DNA of 14,678 nt from Chloromonas sp. AAM2 (GCA_004335635.1 QAXH01004742.1:944-15621), one strand, 5' to 3'. Positions 1 through 9,251 are shown, numbered from the stretch's first letter. The notes: generated by a model from the sequence alone, not told the origin. Translations and numbers: made by a program.

Positions 1-71
1 GTTATCACCGCGCATCACGTGTTACGTTATCACCGCGCATCACGTGGTACGTTATCACCGCGCATCACGTG
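1..71. repeat. 25-bp tandem repeat, three copies, in KIN17 intron
   Basis: Copies lie at 1-25, 26-50 and 51-71 (last one partial). They are identical except at one position near the end of the unit (GTTAC versus GGTAC). Each carries GCATCACGTG, which includes the palindrome CACGTG. The array ends 15 bases before the acceptor of the first visible KIN17 exon and may extend left beyond the window. Confidence 0.9.
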
Positions 72-86
72 CGTGTGCGCCCTTAG

Positions 87-1607
87 GAGCTAGAGGCCAA
101 GGCGCGGCATCAGTCTGAGCTGGCGGCGTCATCATTGGGCGCAGCGGGAGGGGCCAGTGGACCGTGGGTCGCGCCCGGCATCGTGGTCAAGGTGATGAGC
201 AAGGAGTTGGAACGGCACGGCTACTACAAGAAGAAGGTGGGTTGATGTGGTAGGAGGCACAGGAAGACAGGACAGGACAGCAGCTCAGCATTGAGGTATT
301 ACGAAACAGCTGATGAGACTGACAGCTTTGAGGGTGAAACAGCAAGGCAGGTTTCTGGGTGCGGGCGGGACTAGTCCTGATGTGAAGAGTTCACGGTGAG
401 AAAGGTTGGGCAGAAATGTGTGGCTATGGATTTGCTGAGGCTTCGCTGAATTTGTGGAGAGCTGTGCAGAGGACGCATGGCCACGCAGTGTGCATTGTTG
501 TAAGGCAGGCTTGTTGCCTGGTGTGTGCAGGGTGTTGTCGACAAGGTGGTTGACAAGTATGTGGGCGAGGTGGCCATGTTGGACTCCGGGGATGTGGTGC
601 GTGTGGACCAAGCACAGCTGGAGACTGTTATTCCACAGGTGGGTGGGAAGGAGCAACAAGGGACAAGGGGGTGGGCGAGGACAGCGGCAGCTGAAGAGCA
701 GGCAAGGGTTAACATTAAGAGGAGGATGGGCCAGAGACAGATTAAAATATGCCGCACTGCTGTGCATGAGTGGACAAGTTGGCTGAGGGAAAACCATCCG
801 GGCAAAGAGGACCAGGGCGTGGGAGGCAACGTGAGGCAACTGGCGTTTACAAAAGGGTGTGTAGCTCATGGTGAAACAGAGAGGGAGGTCATGAGAAGGA
901 GGACAAGTTGGTGACCGTTGCTTTCCAATGAAGGGACTTGACGTTCTTTGCAACACTGTTGATAAAGCCAGCTTGAAATTCAGCCTTGGCCACTGTGTAA
1001 TGTCTACCGTCCTTTGTCTTGTCATCTGAGACTGCTCAATTGGGACCACACGTTCTCCACAAGATTTGCGCTTGTACAGCGCCATCTTTGTGCATCCCAA
1101 GGAATGAATGTCGCAACCTCTTTCCCTGCTGCAATTGATACTTAGACATCCGAGTGACTCCCACCCAACATACTACTGGTGGCCATTGCCCTTGCCCTTG
1201 CAGCCCGGAGGTCAGGTGTTGATGGTGGTAGGGGCGCACAAGGGCTGCCGTGGCACGCTCAAGGAGATAGACACGGACAAGTTTAGGGCACTGGTGGGTC
1301 AAAGCACGCAAAAGCCAGTCTGCAAGTGTGTTACCGTCTCCTGTCAGCCAAGGCAGGGGCCGCAGCACTGCATAACCCTCATTGTCTGCCTCAAAGACAA
1401 GTCGTATTGGTCTGCTGAGCATCTTCTCATGCTTTTGCTGTGTCCAGCACTGATTTTCCACCTGTTCGCTGCTGTCGTTCGTCAACTCCCCACCTTGCGT
1501 CACGCACACCCACCGTTCCCTCTCGTGTGCAGGTGCGGCTGGCGGAGGGCCCTCACAAGGGTGCAGACGTGTGGGCAGAATACGAATGCATATGCAAATT
1601 GGCTTGA
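87..1607 (+). CDS. KIN17: KIN17 DNA/RNA-binding protein, C-terminal part (5' truncated by window)
   Basis: Four exons are visible: 87-236, 531-638, 1204-1293 and 1533-1607 (stop TGA 1605-1607), all joined in phase 0, giving the last 140 residues. Donors are GTGGGT in all three introns; acceptors are TTAG or GCAG. The spliced protein has the KIN17 C-terminal signature: APGIVVKVMSKELERHGYYK, then VVDKYVGEVAMLDSG, the block VDQAQLETVIPQPGG, a KOW-like GAHKGCRGTL segment, and the terminal YECICKLA. In KIN17 proteins this region forms tandem SH3-like domains that bind RNA/DNA. The family is nuclear and is linked to pre-mRNA splicing, DNA replication and damage response. The N-terminal zinc finger and winged-helix domains would lie upstream of the window. 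A TAG in frame at 84-86 supports an exon start at 87. The call rests on remembered family sequence, but similarity is dense along the whole tail. Confidence 0.93.
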
Positions 1608-1968
1608 AGAGGTCAAGACATCCGCCTCATTAACGGGACATGCTTGCCACACTAGAAGGCCCGTTCCAACTCGGACGTGCCTTTACACGAGACAGAATGT
1701 GATGGCGTTGCAGTCTTCTGATGCCATTCCAAGCTGGCACTGGCAGACCAGTTCATTCGTTGCCTTCTTTGGTTGCTGTGTTGCAATGCCACCAGTGTAT
1801 AGAAGTTGTTGTAGTCATTCCAATAATGCCTCAGTTGGCGTTAGACGATCTGAATGCTGGGTTCTTCGGATCTTCGTAACCACAAGGACCACCTTATTAC
1901 ACACTTATTCGTAAGCGCTTTCCCAATTTCCAAGCGCAGATTGGTGACCCAGACAACAGTCACAGCTT
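1608..1968. other. Convergent 3' intergenic region between KIN17 and the minus-strand gene 2
   Basis: This 361-bp stretch separates the KIN17 stop from the stop of the opposing gene, so it must hold both 3' UTRs. No TGTAA, the usual green-algal polyadenylation signal, is seen on the plus strand after the KIN17 stop, so its 3' end is unclear. Open frames crossing it on both strands show no recognisable protein and are treated as chance. Confidence 0.6.
1897..1901 (-). terminator. Candidate TGTAA polyadenylation signal of gene 2
   Basis: Read on the minus strand this is TGTAA, the polyadenylation element typical of chlorophyte nuclear genes, 68 bases after the gene 2 stop. A second minus-strand TGTAA lies at 1683-1687. 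A pentamer is weak evidence alone. Confidence 0.35.
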
Positions 1969-4573
1969 TCACCCGGATCTGAGAAAGTTGAACGCAACAA
2001 ATGCAAGCACACCGAAGATCATGGACCCCCACACAGCGCCTTGAAAGGCACCAATGGCAACCTGCACGTGCAGGGCATGCAGGTTGTCTTTGCCAAGTAT
2101 GGGTATACAATTCAGTTATCCTGTAGCAACCTCTTTGTATCCGTGGGACGCAACTTATCAGCTGCCACCTGGCATGCTGTTGTCGTAATCGTGTCGCTGA
2201 CAACGAACTTGGATGCTGCAATCTGTGCCCATCTACTCGGCTGTGCGACATGCAGTGCATTTGTTCAACAGTGTGTGAAAACGAAGCTGTGATGTGCGGT
2301 GATCAGTGGCCCACCTGCTGCATGCCTTGGCTCATGTCCTTCTTTTCCTGGTCTGTGATGGGCAGGGAATCCAACAGGGAGGAGGACATGCGGTCAATGT
2401 CCTGCGCAGCAACACGTAAAAAACAAACACAGGCCGCTGATCCTAGCCCACATGTCCGAGATGCCAGCTGAGACAACACATGCGCAGCGGGACAACAGAT
2501 AAGTGCCTCACCTCGACTTTCTGAATGCCCTGTAGTTCCGCTAAGGCGGCCTGCAGCAAATCAGGGGCATTATCAATCGCACGTCATCAGTGACAATGAG
2601 CCGAAGCCACCGGTGCAAATGCAGTCATCATGGAAGAAGTTGCAGTCTAAGCTGCACTTGAATGACGCAGCTATCGTGCAATTGTCGTGTGTGACGTTCC
2701 CTTACTTTTGAGAATCCTGGATGGATTGAAATCAAAGCAGCGACGAAAATCATGAAACAGGCATTTCTGCTGTACTTTGTCAGTCCTAGCACCCCACATA
2801 GACTCAGTTCCCTCATCCCACCTGGTGCGCTCTAGTCTCCTCTTCGTTCATGCCCCCGCCCCGCCGCCTCCACCGCCACAACTCGCTCAGCACCGCCTGC
2901 ACGTGCACCCGGGGTCAGGCCGTCAACAGAGTGATCCATTGTGGCAGATATCGCACATCGCCACACTGACACTCAAAGCCTCGTTGCATGCTTGCTTGTG
3001 GTGCTGTTGGGCTGCACAGAGCGTATGGTGTGTGCTGCGTGAGTGTGTGGCGTGTGCTGCGTGAGCGTGTGGCGTGTGCTGCGTGAGCGTGTGGCGTGTG
3101 CTGCGTGAGCGTGTGGCGTGTGCTGCGTGAGCGTGTGGCGTGTGCTGCGTGAGCGTGTGGCGTGTGCTGCGGTCACCTGTGCCAGCGCGAGCGCCTCGGG
3201 GTCCTTGAAGGCCGCTGCAGGCAGAGGGTCACCGTCCTCATCAACCTGAACATAACCAACAGGTTGTCAAAGCATTGAAATAAGGCAACTCTGACCAGGT
3301 CACTGTAACTCGTACATGGGAGTGTGCTCAAGTGCTTGCAAGGAAACAGTTGTGCAGGCCTTGCCCACGTCGCAAAGCCGTCGCCCTGAAGGCTGGCCCA
3401 AATTGTTCTACCTTTGCTGAGTTTGGAGTAGAGTGGATAACGTCTGCATTCCATACAGTCATCAGTGCCTGCCTGGAAAAGGGTTGCGTGTTCCTGGCCG
3501 GCCACGTGAGCACAGCAAACAGGGCTGTGCAACATGGAGCGATGCACACCAGATCTGCATACCAGACCTCCAAGAGTTCAAGCCTAGTGGTTGTCACAGA
3601 TTCTGGCTCGAACATTTGTCCTGTGCTCACCTGGCACAGCTGCTTGAGGGCCGCGGTCGCCCGCGGCATGTCAGCACCGTAAGCGTTGTAACCACGTGGC
3701 ACCTTGTCAGCAACGGCAAAGTAGAGCAGGACCTCGGCGCGAGAGAAATCCAGTCCTGCATGAGCGAGGCATTCGGAACCATGCCAAGGACTCAGGAGCG
3801 AGCAAGGAAACCAAGCATGTAGAGAATTGGGCAGCCTCAAGGTTCTTAGGGATAGGCATGTCGAGCTGTGCAAAGGTTGCGGGGTGAAAAAGCGCCGCAG
3901 GAAGCCGTTCGCGGCAAAGGCAGATGCAACAAGTGATACACGAAGAAGTGGCATGCCGAGAACAGGAAGGTCTAGTTTTGTGTAGTATTGCTTGGAACTG
4001 GATTGATCTTCAGCATGGCTGGATTCCCTTGACACGCAAGTTACTAGCTTCATCCGTATGCGTGCAACAGCGGCCACAGAAGCACCTGCCTTTCAGCTCT
4101 GCCAACACCGTACGACACCCCTTGACCACTTCCGAGACGTTGACAGCGCTGGCACGAGGCGTAATGCCAGGCTGCATCAATGCATCAGCCACAATGCAAA
4201 TTGTACTGGGCTGCACCTAAAGCATAGCATGCAGTCCAGGCATGTGCCACAAACGAGTGGCAGGCAGGTCTCCGTGAAGAAAGCCACTGCGCCATTTGTA
4301 AGACCGTTTGGATAGGTGTTGTACCAGGAGCACGGGCTGTCACACTGTGCCACCCACCTGCATCTCTTCTTGCGCTGAAGACAGCATTTCCACAGCCCTC
4401 CGGGCGCGGTTATGATCCAGAGAACCTGCTGATCTTCTATGGCTGCCTACAACGGCTCTTGAACTGGGAAGGGCTTGAAAGGGGTGCAGGCACGCGATTG
4501 CAGCAAGGGGACAGCACAGCTGGGAACCAGCCTTGCCACATCCAACACGCATGTTGAGCTGGCTCAATGCCAT
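1969..4573 (-). CDS. Unrecognised 261-residue organelle-type protein with C-terminal membrane helix
   Basis: Eight exons on the minus strand, in order: 4573-4358, 4171-4090, 3755-3631, 3245-3177, 2896-2822, 2550-2512, 2401-2315 and 2061-1969 (TGA 1971-1969). They sum to 786 nt, exactly 262 codons, with no internal stop. The start ATG sits in GCCATGG. Residues 1-50 are rich in Ala, Ser, Arg and Cys with almost no acidic residues, like a plastid or mitochondrial transit peptide. A helical, charged middle follows, with RAEVLLYFAVADK and GYNAYGADMP (121-130). Exon 5 has a basic patch, WRWRRRGGG (about 171-179). Residues 239-258 form one hydrophobic helix ending three residues before the stop, so the protein is probably anchored in an organelle membrane by its C terminus. 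Junctions are phase 0, except intron 2, which is phase 1 with an apparent GC donor. I do not recognise the family and assign no function. It is divergently paired with the GDT1-like gene. The model is well supported by phase closure, though an exon boundary could shift. Confidence 0.8.
3030..3171. repeat. 22-bp minisatellite, six and a half copies, in gene 2 intron 4
   Basis: The unit begins GTGTGCTGCGTGAGCG and repeats at 3030, 3052, 3074, 3096, 3118 and 3140, with a partial copy at 3162-3171. Copies are identical apart from one base in the first (GAGTG versus GAGCG). The array abuts the 5' splice site of the exon at 3177-3245: the last partial copy overlaps the first intron base. Confidence 0.95.
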
Positions 4574-4845
4574 GGCGATATGCAGTTGATAGGTGGGTGA
4601 TGTGCAGGCACTGGTGGCACAGGACAGAGAACATCACGTCAGCGCTTTTTACGTTACAGAAGTTTTTGGCCAAGATTCAGCACGTAATGCCCCCAGCTGG
4701 AATAGTTGACTGATTAGCCCCTTAAACAAGCAAGGTTGAGCCCTCTAGCAGCGGCCCAGTGCCCATTCAATCTTATCGCCCGAGAATCGCGGAGAAACGG
4801 CAATTTGCCGGACCTTGATTCTCGCTGCGCTGGTCTCCATTTGTT
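4574..4845. promoter_or_regulatory. Shared divergent promoter region of gene 2 and the GDT1-like gene
   Basis: Only 272 bp separate the two start codons on opposite strands, so both promoters and both 5' leaders must lie here. No convincing TATA box is seen. It contains an ACGTCA (bZIP-type core) at 4636-4641 and the nested inverted repeat listed separately. The GDT1-like frame has an in-frame stop at 4816-4818, so translation cannot start further upstream on that side. Bidirectional use is inferred from geometry. Confidence 0.65.
4781..4824. repeat. Nested inverted repeat upstream of the GDT1-like start
   Basis: Outer arms CGAGAATC (4781-4788) and GATTCTCG (4817-4824) are perfect complements. 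Inside them CGGCAA (4798-4803) and TTGCCG (4805-4810) form a second perfect pair around a single base. It lies 22 bases upstream of the ATG at 4846, so it is either a dyad protein-binding site or a hairpin in the 5' leader. Confidence 0.6.
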
Positions 4846-7035
4846 ATGTTGCAGCAAAGGGGCCTGCGCCCGGTCGGTTGCACATCGCGCCACCGTGAAT
4901 CATTGTTGGTCAGGGCGATCCCTCAGCAATCCGTCGGCTTGCGGTGCAGCAGCTCCACACTTGCAGCTCCTTGTGTATATCCTCAGCGGCGCAGCCCCCT
5001 TTCCCGCATTGAGAAAGATAGTGTGAGAAGAGAGGCAAGCAGCTCAGGCGACGTGCAGCCCACTGCTGGCGACTCAGGGTCTAACAACATCAGGTTCGTG
5101 GCGACGTAAGGGTTGCAGAGGCGTGGAGGGCAGCCCTTAGCTTCAAACACCTGTCTAGATCTGCACCTCCGCACCAATCAAACCGCTTAAGGTCGGAAGC
5201 GCAAAGAATGCTGCAGCATCCAATTGCACGGAATACTTATCTCACGTTCTTGAAGGCACCTATTGGTTCATCTGCGGTTGGAGACGCCCACACAATTTGT
5301 ATGCTGGGGTGCCTGCAGGAACGCACTTTTGGGTGCACTACTTATCTCAGTCCTTTTAGGCGGCCTCTTCTTTGCGGCTATGGCGACTCCTCAAGGCATG
5401 GGCGTCAAGGTGCGCCTGCCAAGCTGCTGGACCTTGGACAGAACTGCAACCAAAATGGCTGGACACTAGGCAGCACGCCTTGTGCACTTTGGGTGTTTGT
5501 ATTGCTCTATGGCATCACCCTGAGTCACTGGTATTTTTCTGTGGTCAATGTGCAGGACATGCTCTTGAACGGGCCACTTGGCAAAAGTGGCTTTTTGGCT
5601 GCCTTCTCTTTGATCTTCGTCAGCGAGATTGGTGACAAGACGTTCTTCATTGCTGCACTACTGGCCATGAAGCTAGGCAAATGGCTCTCTTTTGCGGGCT
5701 CGCTGGCCTCCCTTGGCATCATGACCATCATCAGTGTCGGCATCGGGGTTGTGATTGGCAAGGTGTGTGGCACTGCCAATGCCAGCTGGTACCTGCAGCT
5801 TGCTTGCCACGAGCGCAAGTGCAGATGCCAAGCGCACTGGGCTGGCCCCAGGGTTGCTGACATTGCTAAGAATGTTCAGTTAACTACCATCCAGTTTGCA
5901 TGGTGCCCGCCTGCAGGTGCCTGATGCGCTCAAGAGCAGTGTGCCTGTGGGCGAGATTTTGGGTATTGTCATGCTTGTATTCTTTGGCCTGAGGGCGCTG
6001 CACGTGAGTGGCAAGATGGCATGTGCGTTTTGGACATGCCCAGCATCATGCAAACACGTCCGGTCACTGCAATCCAGCTGAGTTACAGCAATGTAGCTGT
6101 TTTTTTGCTGATCTGATGGCTATTCTCCTTCTGGCGCAGCACGTACAACCCGCCTTGAAGCAGGCTGCCATGGTGCGTTGAGCATTTCGGTCTGCACATT
6201 CTGTGCCTTGCCTGTTCAGGAAGGTCTCAAGACACAAACAGGAGGTGCCAGCGGTGCGGATGAGGAGATGGCAGAGGCAGATGAGGCCGTGAAACAAGCA
6301 GAGCAGGGAGGAAAGGTGTGCGAGTGATTTGAGAAAACGCAATGGTGTGCACAGCGCTGCAGTTAGCTCAATCAAGCAGTGTGTGCTAGCAGCTCTTCCG
6401 TGTGGGCATCATGTCTGTCCAGGGCAGCGCTTGCTTCATGTTTGTGCGCAAGCAAGCCTGCTGCAAAGTACAAACCAACGTGTAGTGCGCAAGGCCTACT
6501 GCACCATTACTCGGGCTGTGTAATTGTGTCCTTCAGGTGCGGCGGGACAGCCCATTTCAGGCCTTTATGCAGGTTGCTTCGCTCATCTTCGTAGCTGAGT
6601 GGGGTGACAGGTGAGACAAGGGAGAGACAGGCCGCAGGTTGTCTGCATGGCGTCCATTTGCTACGAGCTGACATGTTTCGCCAGCACTGTTGTAGCACGC
6701 AAGTATAGCAGAGGGTATAGCAGAGGGTACAAGGGACAACAATTGTCATGTCGCTCATGCAACCTGGTGCTGTACCAGTAAGACTGGTGAGATGGACTGG
6801 AATCTAAGCATGCTGTGCGCCACGCAGGTCCATGCTTTCTACAATTGCCTTGGGGGCAGTTCAGAATCCTGTTGGCGTGGCAGCTGGTGCCATCCTTGGG
6901 CATGCAGTGGCGACAGGCATTGCAGTGGTTGGTGGTGCACTGGCAGCACAGCACGTCAGTGAGAAACAGATCAACATCGTCAGCGGCGTGCTCTTCCTTG
7001 TCTTTGCAGCGGCAACAGCATGGTCCATGCTCTAG
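4846..7035 (+). CDS. GDT1: GDT1-family (UPF0016) chloroplast-type Mn2+/Ca2+ transporter, CMT1/PAM71-like
   Basis: Eight exons: 4846-5105, 5319-5409, 5556-5762, 5917-6003, 6140-6172, 6220-6315, 6537-6610 and 6828-7035 (TAG 7033-7035). They total 1056 nt, giving 351 residues, with all phases closing. Residues 1 to about 80 are Arg/Ser/Ala-rich like a chloroplast transit peptide. Residues 88-108 form a first membrane helix. The family's two signature helices follow: [11 protein letters not shown] (motif at 141-146) and [11 protein letters not shown] (279-284), separated by further helices and an acidic loop (about 230-258, Glu/Asp/Lys-rich). It ends [17 protein letters not shown]. In this family the two E-x-G-D-K/R-S/T motifs bind and move Mn2+ or Ca2+; the plastid members PAM71 and CMT1 supply manganese to photosystem II. 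EWGDRSML with STIALGA makes the envelope-type CMT1 branch more likely than PAM71, but that needs a tree. Exon 5 (11 residues) is the least certain: skipping it keeps the frame. The ATG is the first after an in-frame stop. Confidence 0.93.
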
Positions 7036-7371
7036 CCTGCACGAGGGCTGTAATCAGCATGCTGAGATGAGGGCCAGTGCATACGGGGGCATCACATCGG
7101 CAAAGAGGTTAAAACCTCGACACCTGTGATATATATCTGAATTCAGTCCTCACTCTCTGTTTGGGGAACTGCGCCCTGCAGCCAGTGCGCCACATTTACA
7201 GGCGCCAGCAGTCTGCATGAAAGCGTCACAATTGACGCAGTCTGGCATTGGCATTCCATTGTCTACCATTCACGCCAGATTGAGGTGTGCTACGGTCAAC
7301 CATAAGTGCAACCCAGAAGGTTTGATACTTTTGTATGAGTTTCCACCAGGTCTGGATGCGGACGTCATGCC

Positions 7372-7376
7372 TGTAA
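7372..7376 (+). terminator. Candidate TGTAA polyadenylation signal of the GDT1-like gene
   Basis: TGTAA lies 337 bases after the stop codon, a reasonable 3' UTR length for a green alga. Competing copies occur at 7049 and 7652, so the choice is uncertain. Confidence 0.35.
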
Positions 7377-7601
7377 AGTTTGTACATCGATGCATGGCAT
7401 GCAACTTATGTGGCGTCAACAAACTATTATGACTGTATTGCATGTGAAACATAAACATTTGTGAAGACACTGACTGAGCCTTGCGCCTCGCACTGTTGCC
7501 AGTGCATAGGAAGGTGCCCTGTGGAGTGATAGCCACAAGAAACTCACCAGGCCTCGCTGACGCGGCTAGACTCCCCTTTACAAGGAAAACTTGACTATTT
7601 G

Positions 7602-7620
7602 CGCAAATTTGTTATTTGCG
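7602..7620. repeat. Short inverted repeat (hairpin) in spacer
   Basis: CGCAAAT (7602-7608) pairs with ATTTGCG (7614-7620) around the loop TTGTT. It is AT-rich and isolated, and no function is evident. Confidence 0.45.
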
Positions 7621-7816
7621 TGGACGTGCTTCCTGGTGTGTACTTCCTCCTTGTAATTACATGCTACATGTGGTCACCCCCGCCACTGAATGTTCTGACC
7701 AGTTAGTGCTGCTCCACAACCCTAACACCATCCTAATTACCACAGTGCCTGTGTAGAGCAAGTATACCACTTAGATGCTCTGAGTTGAAGCGTCATTCAC
7801 TGCAGGTTGAATGCTT

Positions 7817-7919
7817 GCCGCTTGACTGTATTTCCCAATATTGGTGGTCAACAGTGGCCGCTTGACTGATATTGGTGGTCAACAGTGGCCGCTTGACTGT
7901 ATCTCCCAATATTGGGGTC
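7817..7919. repeat. Diverged tandem repeat of about 40 bp, three copies
   Basis: Copies at 7817-7856, 7857-7887 and 7888-7919 each begin GCCGCTTGACTG. The middle copy lacks nine bases around the TTTCCCA segment. Copies 1 and 3 contain the perfect palindrome CCAATATTGG (7835-7844 and 7906-7915). Copies 1 and 2 end in GGTGGTCAACAGTG. Confidence 0.85.
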
Positions 7920-8178
7920 TCATGGGGTGCAATCCCCCTTGCAGTTAAACCCTATAGGATGATCGGATACTGGGACGATCGGAAATAGGGCATGTCACTG
8001 TATACCATCAGGCCATCTGTAGAAGTGTGAATGCTACATGTGGACTTGCCACGCACCCTATGGGCATGGCGCCTGTCCAGCTTATGTTCCCCACATTATT
8101 GGTGTGCAGGGCCCTGAGGCCTTGACCCGCTCCTGGTCCAGCACCACGGCTACGGGGGCTGCACATGGCCCCACTCAC

Positions 8179-8415
8179 GGTGCATTGGGCTGGGCCTGCT
8201 GCCAGGGAAGGCACGGCATGCTTCTCATTGACTAACTCTGCCATTTGAGAAGAGCTGCAGACGATGACAGCTGTGCAGAACGTGAGGTCTGGCTGCTGCT
8301 GCTGAATAAGCCGCGGCATCAGGGACTTGAGGTGCCCAAGCCACGCCTGCCGCTTGGCAGTTACACCATAGCACCACACTGCAAGGGCCATGTGCTGGTG
8401 CTGTGCTGGGGTGCC
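8179..8415 (-). pseudogene. Possible minus-strand exon or gene remnant, helical-repeat-like
   Basis: After an in-frame stop, one minus-strand frame stays open and reads MALAVWCYGVTAKRQAWLGH at 8391-8332, continuing with a Leu/Gln-rich helical stretch. It reaches a consensus donor GTGAGT at 8178-8173. The pattern (an Ala/Leu/Trp helix, then WLGHLKSLMPRL) resembles the helical-repeat proteins common in algae, such as octotricopeptide or FAST-like repeats, but this is an impression and not an identification. No convincing acceptor was found at its 5' side and no partner exon was found nearby, so it may be a remnant or chance. Confidence 0.25.
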
Positions 8416-8427
8416 TTAAACTGTTAG

Positions 8428-9251
8428 CTGCAGCCGTCACTCCTCATGTAGAGGGCATATAGCTGCATGTGGCCCCACTGCTAGAGGCGTAACATCACTG
8501 CACTCCAGTTTGACTCGACGTGATAGGCCTCTTCTCAGCAGGTGCCGTCAGTGCCTCGATGGCAGAGGCAGCTGGCAAAGATGCAAACCTCTTTCTTGGT
8601 TGCTCCGCTCACTTGAATGAATAACAATATGAATGAATAACAATATGAATGAATAACAATTGCCTCCAGCTGCAGCTACCGCTGACACAGTTACCACGGC
8701 ACCTGGGCAGTGGCAGACACATGACGCGACTCTGTCAGGTTGGTGACAGCTGACGTCTGAAACACAGTGGTGCAGACAGCATATGATGGGAGGCATTCTG
8801 GCCATCTCAGCTGCAGCAGTCGAAACGCAGGTGCCGCACTGACATTGATGGCCCTGCCGGCACCACCTGTGACAGTATCAGGATAGACCCTGTCTGTTAC
8901 GGATATATTCCAAATCAACGGATAAACCATCGATTAACCTTCGGGTTGGCGCTTTTCATAAGGCAATTGCATCATTCACAGGTGCAACTGTATCACCACC
9001 AACCAACAACATACCCATTGGGCAACTCGTCAAGGCGTCCAGTGCCTTCCTTACTCTGGAGCGTGCTGGACACTGGCTTCGGATAACAAACTGGTGGAGC
9101 CACACAGGAGGCCCCATTAAAGGAACCCCTCCCTTATTTTATTGCAGAACGCCTCCTTCGCAGTGATCTCTATTGGCATAAGACTCTTATAGCAGTCTGG
9201 CAGGCACTGAGGCCTTCCAGTTGCCTTGCCTTCAGCAGACAGGCTGCACAC
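8428..9251. other. Spacer without supported gene
   Basis: I see no reliable exon here. A minus-strand frame around 8930-8691 is open but unlike any family I know and changes frame within 100 bases. The stretch holds the 16-bp tandem repeat at 8615-8660. AT-rich tracts appear near 8870-8960 and 9110-9150, where the sequence resembles intron or intergenic DNA. Confidence 0.4.
8615..8660. repeat. 16-bp AT-rich tandem repeat, three copies
   Basis: The unit GAATGAATAACAATAT occurs at 8615-8630 and 8631-8646, with a 14-base partial copy at 8647-8660. Copies are identical, suggesting recent slippage. Confidence 0.95.

Larger units (their letters stand above)
7036..8007 (+). other. GDT1-like 3' region and spacer
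   Basis: No coding exon is supported in this 970-bp stretch. It begins as the 3' UTR of the GDT1-like gene. TGTAA occurs at 7049-7053 (too close to the stop), 7372-7376 (about 340 bases after it, the best candidate poly(A) signal) and 7652-7656. A small hairpin (7602-7620) and a repeat of about 40 bp (7817-7919) follow. Short open frames on both strands show nothing recognisable. Confidence 0.55.

Noticed and set aside
285..1100. 271-codon open frame on the minus strand
   Set aside because: It is antisense to the KIN17 exon at 531-638 and its flanking introns, has low-complexity composition and resembles no known protein.
1108..1914. 268-codon open frame on the plus strand
   Set aside because: It runs through a KIN17 intron, exon 1204-1293 and the 3' UTR. 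Only the spliced exons match KIN17, and past 1607 the frame is not protein-like.
2973..3176. Repetitive minus-strand peptide with His/Thr/Arg repeats
   Set aside because: It is a translation of the 22-bp minisatellite and lies in an intron.
3328..4077. 249-codon minus-strand frame read as one exon
   Set aside because: Only 3631-3755 has protein-like sequence. It is bounded by a GCAG acceptor and a GTGAGC donor, and its flanks are better explained as introns of gene 2.
4736..5026. Alternative TTG-initiated frame at the start of the GDT1-like gene
   Set aside because: It is a different frame from the transit-peptide exon, lacks an ATG, and does not splice in frame to the membrane-helix exon at 5319.
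8038..8427. Plus-strand frames at 8038-8235 and 8245-8427
   Set aside because: They overlap the better-looking minus-strand fragment, show no family resemblance and have no supporting splice sites.
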